The position numbers and the translations under genes are program-made. 42,320 nt of DNA from Chloroflexota bacterium. GTDB taxonomy: Bacteria; Chloroflexota; Limnocylindria; P2-11E. Positions 36,030-42,320 of the stretch are shown piece after piece. Where the stretch lies: assembly GCA_005881885.1 (NCBI GenBank), contig VBDX01000117.1, positions 1 through 42,320 of the forward strand. Direction: 5' to 3'. A model generated the notes under the pieces. The model had not been told where the DNA came from and ran no database searches. It was given only the letters and a program-made list of their open reading frames with translations. How positions within the stretch are numbered: position 1 is the first letter of the stretch; every line of letters begins with the position of its first letter.

Positions 36030-36107
36030 GTGTCTTGTCCGACCTCCCTCATCTTCATCGCGCGAGGCTAGGTTGCGTCCGAAGCGCGCGACGCGGCGGA
36101 TTCTAGG

Positions 36108-37181
36108 TCAGCCCAGAACGCTCCACAGAACGTAGGCGAGGAACACGACGTACAGGCTGCCTCCCAGCATCAGCGACGAGAGCGGAAGGGCGTTTTCCCG
36201 CGCGCGAACGCGCAGTTGCACGTAGATGAGGAGTCCGGAGAGGAGCGCGAACACCGCCGCGACCGTGCCGAACTGGCCGAGCTGCCAGGGCGTGAGCAGG
36301 ACGCCGATCGTGACCGGGATCGTCGACTGGAAGACCATTGCCCCGGCGACGTTGCCAAGCGCGATGACGTCCTTGCCGTCGCGCGTCCAGATGAGGCTGT
36401 TCGCGGCCTCGGGAAGCTCGGTGGCGAGGGGCGCGAGGATGAGCGCCACCAGCAGCGTGTTGAAGCCCATGGCGTGGGAGAAGTCCTCGACAAAGTCCGC
36501 GAAGAAGCGCGCTCCCAGGATGATCGCGCCGAAGGAGATGACCGTCTGGGCCAGGACGAGCCAGAGGGGTGGCGAGGACGGCAGGAAGCGAACGCCGGTC
36601 CGACCGAGCAGCGACGCGAAGGTGAGCTGGTCGAACGCCTCGCGCTCCTCGAGCTCCTCCTCGATGTCCTCGGCAGTGCGTCTTCCTTTGCGCAGGACGA
36701 GGAAGAGGTAGAGAAAGTACGCCGGGATGAAGATCCAGCCGAGATACGACTTGACGAAGTGGGTCTCAGGGGGAATGAGCGCGAGCGCGAGTGCGATGGT
36801 GTACATGACAAGGAAGAAGGAGAGATCCCGCAAGGCGTGCGGCGCGTCGACGTGGAGCGTGTTGCGCTTGCGGCGCGCTCGGAGCGCGAACGCGGTGACG
36901 CCGATGAGCAGCATGACGAGCGTGCCGAGCATGAACGGGGCGCCGAGGATCGCGCCCACCCCGATCTCGTCCGCGTCTGGCGTGTTGGTGAAGAGGATCG
37001 CGACGATCGGGATGAGCGTCTCCGGAGTAGCGGTCCCGATCGCCGCGAGGATGCTCCCGGTGGCGCCCTCGCTGATGCGGAGCTTGATGCCGAGCCACTC
37101 GACGCCGTTGGTGAAGACCTCGGCGCCGACCAGGATGAGGACGAACGCGCCGACGATCAACGCGATGTCGACGGCGCTCAT
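36108..37181 (-). CDS. Sodium/calcium exchanger family protein
   Basis: 357 residues, about 10 transmembrane segments in two halves. The alpha-repeats are visible as GATGSILAAIGTATPETLIPI (start of the first) and LAPLATELPEAANSL (second), whose acidic residues bind the cation in this family. In the middle there is a charged cytoplasmic loop (EDIEEELEEREAFDQ). Exchanges Na+ or H+ for Ca2+ or a similar ion across the inner membrane. ATG start at 37181, 18 bp after the tctA stop, so it may be transcribed with the tct genes, although it is functionally unrelated. Confidence 0.85.
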   Translation of the reverse strand: MSAVDIALIVGAFVLILVGAEVFTNGVEWLGIKLRISEGATGSILAAIGTATPETLIPIVAILFTNTPDADEIGVGAILGAPFMLGTLVMLLIGVTAFALRARRKRNTLHVDAPHALRDLSFFLVMYTIALALALIPPETHFVKSYLGWIFIPAYFLYLFLVLRKGRRTAEDIEEELEEREAFDQLTFASLLGRTGVRFLPSSPPLWLVLAQTVISFGAIILGARFFADFVEDFSHAMGFNTLLVALILAPLATELPEAANSLIWTRDGKDVIALGNVAGAMVFQSTIPVTIGVLLTPWQLGQFGTVAAVFALLSGLLIYVQLRVRARENALPLSSLMLGGSLYVVFLAYVLWSVLG

Positions 37182-37199
37182 CCCAGTTCGGCCCCCGGA

Positions 37200-38756
37200 T
37201 CAGTGGGCCACGCCGGCGGGGCGCGCGACGGCGCCGCGACGACGGGCGCGAATGGTGCGCACGAGGGGGATGAGGACGAGGACGAGCGCACCGAGCATCA
37301 GGAGGGTGGAGAGCGGGCTGTTGAAGAAGTAGAGCGGGCTGCCGTGGCCCGCGATCAGCGCCTTGCGCAGCTCGCGCTCCGTCGAGTCGCCGAGCACGAG
37401 CGCGACGACCAGCGGCGCCAGTGGGTACTTCAGCTTCCTCAGCCAGTAGCCAATGAGGCCGAAGATGACCGTGATGAAGACGTCGAGCATGCTGTTGTTC
37501 AGCGAGTACGACCCGATGATCGAGATGACGATGATGAAAGGCGTGATGATCGCGTATGGCACGCGCATGATCATCGCGAGCAGCGGTACCGCGAGCAGAC
37601 ACAGGATGAACGTCATCAAATGGCCCAGGTAGATGCTGGCGATGAGCCCCCACACGAAATCCTGGTGCTGAATGAAGAGGACGGGACCGGGCGTGAGGCC
37701 CCAGATGAAAAGTCCGGCCATCATGACCGCTGAGGTCGGTGATCCTGGGATGCCCAGCGTGATCATCGGGACCAGCGACGCGACGCCGGCCGAGTCGGCA
37801 GCGGACTGCGGGCCCATGATCCCGGAGATCTCACCCTTGCCGAAGTTCTCCTTGTTCTTCGAGTACTGGCGGGCGAGGCCGTAACCCAGGAAAGACGCCG
37901 CGGTCGCGCCATGCCCCGGCAGTACGCCGAAGAAGAATCCGATGATCGAGTTGGACAGGACGAGGCGAATGCGCTTCCCCAGCTCGACGAAAGCCTCACG
38001 GACGTCACGCAGGCCCAGGCGGGCGCTGATCTGCTCGACGTATCCGATGCCCTGCTCCTCGGCCGAAGCGAGGATTTCGCCGATCCCGAAGAGGCCGATC
38101 GTGACTGGCACGAAGCCGATGCCCGAGAGCAGCGGGACCTGTCCGAAGTTGAGGCGTTGCTCGCCGGTGATCGTATCGAAGCCGACCGCCGCGAGGAGCA
38201 GACCGAGAGCGAGCATCGCGACGCTCTTCATCGGCGCCTCCGCGCCGAGACCAATGAGCGTCGCGAACGACAGGACGAACACGGCGAAGAGCTCCGCCGG
38301 CCCAAATTGCAGCGCGCGTTCGGCGACCGGTAGAGCGAAGAACGTGAAGAGCACGGTCGCGACGAGGGCACCCACGAACGACGAGACGAAGGAGCTCGCC
38401 AGCGCGAGGCCAGGGCGCCTGAGCCTTTTTGCGAGGGGAAACCCGTCGAAGAGGAGGACGACCGCCCAGGGCTCGCCGGGAATGTTGAAGAGGATCGAGG
38501 TGATCACGCCGCCGAAGAGCGCCCCCCAATAGATGCCGGCGAGGAAGATGATCGCGGTCACCTCGTTCGATCCGGGGAGCGCTCCGTTCTTGATGAAGAG
38601 GCTGATCGGCAGAAGGATCGCGACGCCGCTCGTGCCGCCCAGCCCGGGCAGGACGCCGATCACGAGTCCGAGGACGATGGCGACGAAGAGCATGGCCATG
38701 TTGATTGGCTGCAGCGCCGTCGCGAAGCCGCCTGCGAGCTGCCCGAAGATCTCCAT
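37200..38756 (-). CDS. tctA: Tripartite tricarboxylate transporter large membrane subunit
   Basis: 518 residues with 10-12 membrane segments. TctA family blocks: VLGLVIGVLPGLGGTSGVAILLP, EVTAIIFLAGIYWGALFGGVITSILFNIPGEP, GVLPGHGATAASFLGYGLAR and MITLGIPGSPTSAVMMAGLF. It forms the channel of a Na+-driven carboxylate importer, working with TctB and the TctC binding protein. ATG at 38756 follows the tctB TAG immediately (TAGATG). Substrates of the family are citrate and other di- or tricarboxylates or aromatic acids. Confidence 0.92.
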   Translation of the reverse strand: MEIFGQLAGGFATALQPINMAMLFVAIVLGLVIGVLPGLGGTSGVAILLPISLFIKNGALPGSNEVTAIIFLAGIYWGALFGGVITSILFNIPGEPWAVVLLFDGFPLAKRLRRPGLALASSFVSSFVGALVATVLFTFFALPVAERALQFGPAELFAVFVLSFATLIGLGAEAPMKSVAMLALGLLLAAVGFDTITGEQRLNFGQVPLLSGIGFVPVTIGLFGIGEILASAEEQGIGYVEQISARLGLRDVREAFVELGKRIRLVLSNSIIGFFFGVLPGHGATAASFLGYGLARQYSKNKENFGKGEISGIMGPQSAADSAGVASLVPMITLGIPGSPTSAVMMAGLFIWGLTPGPVLFIQHQDFVWGLIASIYLGHLMTFILCLLAVPLLAMIMRVPYAIITPFIIVISIIGSYSLNNSMLDVFITVIFGLIGYWLRKLKYPLAPLVVALVLGDSTERELRKALIAGHGSPLYFFNSPLSTLLMLGALVLVLIPLVRTIRARRRGAVARPAGVAH

Positions 38757-39284
38757 CTAGAAGGGGAGGATCCCTTCGTCGTAGAGGAAGCTCTTCGGCA
38801 GGCTAACGCGGAAGCCGAGCTCGAAGGCCGCAAAGATGACCAGTGGGAACGCGACAAGGATCAGTACGACCCACCAGATCTTGTATCGCCCGATCCACCA
38901 CGCGAATCCGCCCATGTACAGAGCGGTCGCGATGTAGAAGCCGAGCGGCGGGATGACCGTGTAGTTGATGTCGCCGTCCCTCCAGCGGATGCCGCCGATC
39001 AGCGTTGCGTAGACGAGCATCGGGATGGCCAGCTTGAGCACCGAAAAGATGCTCGTGCGTCCCGCGAAGACGCCTTCGACCGCTTGCGGAGTCGTGAGGA
39101 CACGGTAGGCGACGATGAGGGCCGCGCTGCCCATGATCGCCGCCGCCCAGAAGGGATACCAGCGCGCGCCGACGTCACCAGGAGCCGTACCGGCCGAGGG
39201 ATTGAACGCGGCGAGAGAGTCGAACATGGCGACGGCGGCGATCAGCGCGATCGCCGCCGCCGTCGCTACTTGGTAGGGCCGCAC
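38757..39284 (-). CDS. tctB: Tripartite tricarboxylate transporter small membrane subunit
   Basis: 175 residues with four membrane segments (ATAAAIALIAAVAMFDSLAA, YPFWAAAIMGSAALIVAYRV, LKLAIPMLVYATLIGGI, WWVVLILVAFPLVIFAAFEL) and an early loop of the TctB type (PGDVGARWYPFWAA). GTG start at 39284, 8 bp after the tctC stop; the frame upstream to 39602 reads as noise and is opposite tctC. The C-terminus ends LPKSFLYDEGILPF, a family pattern. Confidence 0.85.
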   Translation of the reverse strand: MRPYQVATAAAIALIAAVAMFDSLAAFNPSAGTAPGDVGARWYPFWAAAIMGSAALIVAYRVLTTPQAVEGVFAGRTSIFSVLKLAIPMLVYATLIGGIRWRDGDINYTVIPPLGFYIATALYMGGFAWWIGRYKIWWVVLILVAFPLVIFAAFELGFRVSLPKSFLYDEGILPF

Positions 39285-39291
39285 GCGCGGA

Positions 39292-40314
39292 TCATTGGAC
39301 CCACTTGAACTTGGTGGCGATGTCTTGATGCAGCTGCTGGTACTTGCTGAGGAATTGCCGGAATTCGAGCCCCGACTTGAAATCGGGCGACAGGAAGAAT
39401 TCGTCGATCTTCGCCTTCCACTCGGCGGAGTCGTTGACCTTCTTAAAGACGTCGACCCAGAACGCCTGTTGCTGCGGTGAGAGGCCGGGCGGGCCCATGA
39501 CGGCCCGCATGATGTAGTAGTCGTCGATCGGGATGCCCTGCGACGCGCACGTCGCCAGACCGGTGTAGACGCCCTTCGTGGGGCTCGACGGTGTGAATGC
39601 ACAGAGCGGCCGCAGCTTCTTCTGGCTACCGCTGTAGAGAGGGAGCCCCTCGCTTGGGTTGTTGACCGTCGCGACGACGCCGCCCTGGTGGCCGGCGAGC
39701 GCCGCAGCGACCGTCGCGCCGGAGGTCTGCGAGATGTAGGTGAAGGGCTTCAGCTTCATCGTGTCCTCGATGCGGCGGAAGAGCGCTTCATCCTCCTGCT
39801 TCGCGCCGGTGCCCGCGACCGTGACCGAGCTTTCCTTCGCGGCAGTGACGAAGTCCTGGGCCGTCTTCCATGGGCTGTCGTCGTTCACCCAGAGGAAGAA
39901 GGGATCGAGGGCGAGGTTCGCGATCGGCGTGAAGTCGGTCGCTTTGTACGGAAGCTTCTGGGTGATGATCGTGGTGAAGAAGGAGTTGAGGGTGACGAAG
40001 ATGTAGTGCATGTCACCCTTGTGGTCGTAGATGTACGTGAATGCCACCGCGCCAGAGGCGCCTTCCTTGTTCAGTGGCTGCACCGGCTGCGGCGAAAGCT
40101 TCTGGGTCTCGATGATCCCCTGCCATATGCGCGCGTAGACATCCGAACCGCCGCCGGGCGCGGTGCTGATCACGAACTCGACCGGATGGGTCGGCTGCAC
40201 CGAGGCCGCAGCGGTCCCCCCGCCAGTCGGGCTGGGGCTCGCCGCCGGGCTGGCGCACGCGGTGAGGGTGATGAGCGCCGTCGCTAGGAGCGCTACCGTC
40301 GCACGTCTCGCCAT
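39292..40314 (-). CDS. tctC: Tripartite tricarboxylate transporter substrate-binding lipoprotein
   Basis: 340 residues. ATG at 40314 with GGAGGTG five bases upstream; signal with lipobox LTAC (Cys20), then a Ser/Gly/Pro linker and the TctC fold (HPVEFVISTAPGGGSDVYAR, VQPLNKEGASGAVAFTYIY, the loop VTVAGTGAKQEDEALFRRI). It binds a carboxylate outside the membrane for TctAB. First gene of tctCBA. A palindrome 50 bp upstream shares its core with that of the 2-oxoacid oxidoreductase operon, so common control by the GntR regulator is likely. Confidence 0.9.
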   Translation of the reverse strand: MARRATVALLATALITLTACASPAASPSPTGGGTAAASVQPTHPVEFVISTAPGGGSDVYARIWQGIIETQKLSPQPVQPLNKEGASGAVAFTYIYDHKGDMHYIFVTLNSFFTTIITQKLPYKATDFTPIANLALDPFFLWVNDDSPWKTAQDFVTAAKESSVTVAGTGAKQEDEALFRRIEDTMKLKPFTYISQTSGATVAAALAGHQGGVVATVNNPSEGLPLYSGSQKKLRPLCAFTPSSPTKGVYTGLATCASQGIPIDDYYIMRAVMGPPGLSPQQQAFWVDVFKKVNDSAEWKAKIDEFFLSPDFKSGLEFRQFLSKYQQLHQDIATKFKWVQ

Positions 40315-40363
40315 ACGCACCTCCAAGACTCACTACGGCCGCAGGTGTCTAAGGGGTCACACC

Positions 40364-40378
40364 GGCGGTCTGACCGCC
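40364..40378. promoter_or_regulatory. Probable GntR operator upstream of tctCBA and ilvE
   Basis: GGCGGTCTGACCGCC is a perfect inverted repeat around a central T, in the divergent tctC-ilvE gap, 50 bp from the tctC start. Compared with the palindrome at 29601-29613 it matches at 11 of 13 positions, the differing pair being symmetrical (T-A for C-G). It could control either gene. Confidence 0.6.
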
Positions 40379-40465
40379 ACCAATCCTGTCACAATGCCGA
40401 AAGCGGGTCGGCACGGCAGTCGGGGGGAGCTGCTCCCCGGCCCCCGAACTGCATAAGGAGTTCGC

Positions 40466-41434
40466 GTGGTGCAGGAGCTGACCAGACCGACCTCGCTCCT
40501 TCGCGGGGCCGCCCCCGAAACGGCATTCGTCTTCCTCGACGGCGAGTTCGTCCCGGTGCGCGAGGCCAAAGTGAGCGTGCTGACGCATGCCTTCAACTAC
40601 GGCACCGGCGTCTTCGAGGGCATCCGCGCGTACTGGAACGCCGAGGACGAGCAGCTGTATGCGCTCCATCTAAAGGAGCACTACGCCCGGCTCCACCGCT
40701 CCTGCCGGATCATGCGTATTTCGCTTCCGTACGCGGTCGACGATCTGGTCGGCATCACCCTCGAGCTCCTCCGCAAGTGCGGCTACCGCGAGGACGCCTA
40801 CGTCCGGCCCATCGCCTATAAGTCGAGCCCGCTCATCGGGGTCCGGCTCCACGACCTCGATGACGCCTTCACGGTGTTCGCCGTCCCGTTCGGCACGTAC
40901 ATCGACATCGACCGAGGCATCGCTTGCGGCGTCTCGAGCTGGCGGCGTACCGATGACAACGCCATACCGGCGCGCAGCAAGATCACCGGCGCGTACGTGA
41001 ACGCGGCGCTCGCCAAGACCGACGCCCAGGAGGCCGGCTTCGACGAAGCGATCGTCCTCACCCAGGACGGCCACGTCTCCGAAGGAAGCGCCGAGAACCT
41101 CTTCCTCGTGCGGGACGGCGTCCTGATCACGCCGCCAGCGAGCGACAACATCCTTGAGGGGATCGTCCGCTCGAGCGTGCTCAAGATCGCGAATGATTCC
41201 GGCATTCCGACGGCGATCCGCTCCGTCGACCGAACCGAGCTCTATGTCGCCGACGAGGTGTTCCTCTGTGGCACCGGCGCTCAGATCTCGCCGGTGACGA
41301 GCATCGACCACCGGGCGATCGGCAAAGGTGAGGTCGGTGCGATAACCGCAAAGATCGCGCGCATCTATTTCGAGGCCGTGCATGGCAAGGCTCCCCAGTA
41401 CAAGAGCTGGGTCCTCCCCGTCTATAAGCGATGA
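40466..41434 (+). CDS. ilvE: Branched-chain amino acid aminotransferase
   Basis: 322 residues, fold type IV PLP enzyme. The catalytic Lys is Lys172 in ARSKITGAYVN; the phosphate and substrate loops HAFNYGTGVFEGIRAY, GHVSEGSAENLFLVRDG, and CGTGAQISPVTSID all match IlvE. Transfers the amino group between glutamate and the 2-oxo acids of valine, leucine and isoleucine. GTG start at 40466 after AAGGAG. Divergent from tctC, with a palindrome between. Overlaps the following small gene by 4 bp. Confidence 0.93.
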   Translation: MVQELTRPTSLLRGAAPETAFVFLDGEFVPVREAKVSVLTHAFNYGTGVFEGIRAYWNAEDEQLYALHLKEHYARLHRSCRIMRISLPYAVDDLVGITLELLRKCGYREDAYVRPIAYKSSPLIGVRLHDLDDAFTVFAVPFGTYIDIDRGIACGVSSWRRTDDNAIPARSKITGAYVNAALAKTDAQEAGFDEAIVLTQDGHVSEGSAENLFLVRDGVLITPPASDNILEGIVRSSVLKIANDSGIPTAIRSVDRTELYVADEVFLCGTGAQISPVTSIDHRAIGKGEVGAITAKIARIYFEAVHGKAPQYKSWVLPVYKR

Positions 41435-41655
41435 CCGAAAAGAAGAAAAAGAAGGGCAGCGCCCTCACGCGCATCGCCCGCGCGATCGACGCGGCGGGGC
41501 GCGATGCGGACGTCGCGCGCCGAAGCGCGAACGATCCCGAGTTCCGCCGCGGCGTCCGCGAGGATCGGCGCAGGACGCTCTCCTCGTTCCAGACCGTCAA
41601 GCAAGCACTCGCCGACCGCGAGCGAATCCAGAAATCTAGGAAGACGAAGAGCTAG
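41431..41655 (+). CDS. Small basic protein of unknown function
   Basis: 74 residues, Lys- and Arg-rich: starts MTEKKKKKGSALTRIARA and has a helical RRSANDPEFRRGVRED segment. ATG overlaps the ilvE TGA (ATGA), so it is coupled to ilvE. The composition suggests a nucleic-acid- or ribosome-associated protein, but I recognise no family. A shadow on the opposite strand is less convincing. Confidence 0.55.
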   Translation: MTEKKKKKGSALTRIARAIDAAGRDADVARRSANDPEFRRGVREDRRRTLSSFQTVKQALADRERIQKSRKTKS

Positions 41656-41702
41656 CGCGCGCTAGCGGCGAGACGGTGGCGGTTGCGGGTGGCACGGCGA
41701 GG

Positions 41703-41804
41703 AGTAGGTCTCTCGCGATGCACGGGTGCCCCGGGGACCCGCCCCCACGGCATGAGGAAGCGAATGGCGCGGCCGGCGGGGAGGGTGCGCGAGCGAGAGA
41801 CCTA
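41703..41804. repeat. Long inverted repeat of 102 bp in a convergent gap
   Basis: GTAGGTCTCTCGC (41703-41715) pairs perfectly with GCGAGAGACCTAC (41792-41804); inside, GCAC pairs with GTGC and CCCGCC with GGCGGG. The result is one long imperfect hairpin between the convergent 3' ends of the small basic gene and the LCP gene. It may be a bidirectional terminator, a structured RNA or a small MITE-like element. No target duplication is seen at its ends. Confidence 0.5.
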
Positions 41805-41837
41805 CCCGAGCCGGGACAGGACCCGCAACCAGATCGT

Positions 41838-42320
41838 TTAGCGCGCTAGGTCCGTCGCGAGGCCTCGGAAGTCGGATCCAACGCGCACGACGATGTCGGC
41901 GCTGCTCGACTCGCCGGCAGGCAGCGTGTCGACGGGAAGCCCGCCGAGCTGCTGCGCCAGCGCGTTCGCGGTGTAGCGCTTCGCCGCATTGCGCACGAGC
42001 ACGGCCGAGCGCCCCGAGGCGCTGCCGTTGGTGACTATGGACACCGCGAACGAGCGCTCGACGAGGCGATCCGCGACGCTCTGCGCGAGTCCGGTCCGGC
42101 CGCCGGTGTTGCGCACCTCGATCGAGGCGGCTTCCGACTTCACCTGCGGGTCGTAAAAGATCGACGCGGCGAAGTCCCGCACCTTGGCGCGGTCGGGCAC
42201 GAGGAAGAATCCGCCGTCGCTGCCCGAGTACTGAAGCTCGCAGTGGGGGTAATCGCCTCCACATGGGTAAAGCACTTCGCTCCGGATGGCGCTGCCATCT
42301 ATCCCTCTTCCGAAGAGCGC
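41838..42320 (-). CDS. LCP/LytR-family protein, C-terminal part
   Basis: The frame is open to the window edge (160 residues visible), so the N-terminus lies outside. The visible part has LFGRGIDGSAIRSEVLYPCGGDY, then the LytR_C domain ASIEVRNTGGRTGLAQSVADRL and VTNGSASGRSAVLVRN. LCP proteins transfer glycopolymers such as teichoic acids or capsule to peptidoglycan or other surface lipids outside the membrane. A GTG at 42275 is not the true start. Confidence 0.8.
   Translation of the reverse strand, partial: ALFGRGIDGSAIRSEVLYPCGGDYPHCELQYSGSDGGFFLVPDRAKVRDFAASIFYDPQVKSEAASIEVRNTGGRTGLAQSVADRLVERSFAVSIVTNGSASGRSAVLVRNAAKRYTANALAQQLGGLPVDTLPAGESSSADIVVRVGSDFRGLATDLAR

Noticed and set aside
36216..37733. 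Plus-strand frame of 505 residues
   Set aside because: Low-complexity Asp/Glu/Arg shadow of the exchanger and tctA genes.
41703..41804. Signal recognition particle RNA or 6S RNA
   Set aside because: The hairpin lacks the conserved GGAA-AGCAG apical motif of SRP RNA and is too short and differently shaped for 6S RNA.

Overview
The window is a stretch of GC-rich bacterial chromosome with closely packed genes, many translationally coupled overlaps and frequent GTG or TTG starts. Clues to the host are an F420-type flavin-like oxidoreductase, a pyrophosphate-type phosphofructokinase, an rpsF-ssb-rpsR cluster whose S18 carries long extensions, Lys20-type homocitrate synthase and many tripartite or BMP-type solute systems. 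These suggest an uncultured soil or freshwater Chloroflexota, or a related high-GC lineage. That placement is inference; there is no rRNA gene in the window. I see no phage, insertion sequence or CRISPR array.

Layout. 0-4.8 kb: GrpB-family protein, pdxH, an MFS transporter broken by an in-frame amber codon, an alpha/beta hydrolase with a terminator, and two small Cys/His-rich proteins. 4.8-10.4 kb: a very large secreted Asp-box (BNR/sortilin-like) and DUF11 protein behind a structured leader, a secreted membrane-anchored protein and a His-rich membrane protein. 10.4-14.5 kb (minus strand): a SIMPL-domain protein, PPi-type PFK, a response regulator fused to an MshEN-like domain and a secreted LVIVD-repeat protein. 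14.7-17.9 kb: a hairpin-rich leader followed by a three-gene cassette for homocitrate synthase and the two homoaconitase subunits. 17.9-21.5 kb (minus): an F420-type oxidoreductase, DinB-like protein, alpha/beta hydrolase, GNAT and FAD oxidoreductase. 21.5-25.0 kb: a frameshifted MmcQ/YjbR gene, an odd class-I tRNA with an apparent UAA anticodon, a zinc-ribbon/cupin protein, rpsF-ssb-rpsR and two membrane or secreted proteins.

25.3-29.6 kb (minus): a GntR/FCD regulator translationally coupled to a gamma-delta, alpha, beta 2-oxoacid:ferredoxin oxidoreductase. The alpha subunit carries YPIRPYDG where pyruvate enzymes have YPITPSS, the signature known from oxalate oxidoreductase. 29.7-31.2 kb: three small plus-strand genes. 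31.2-36.0 kb (minus): a BMP-type (nucleoside-like) ABC importer. 36.1-40.3 kb (minus): a Na+/Ca2+ exchanger-family protein and a complete tripartite tricarboxylate transporter (tctC-tctB-tctA). 40.5-42.3 kb: branched-chain aminotransferase, a small basic protein, a long inverted repeat and the end of an LCP/LytR protein that runs off the window.

The most interesting link is regulatory. A 13-bp palindrome, GTGGTCAGACCAC, lies about 60 bp upstream of the regulator-oxidoreductase operon, and a near-identical palindrome (GGCGGTCTGACCGCC) lies 50 bp upstream of tctC. They share the GGTCTGACC core, and the outer pair is swapped symmetrically. This suggests that one FadR-type regulator controls both uptake of a carboxylate and its ferredoxin-linked oxidation, with oxalate the leading candidate. 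The regulator itself seems to start at a CTG codon.
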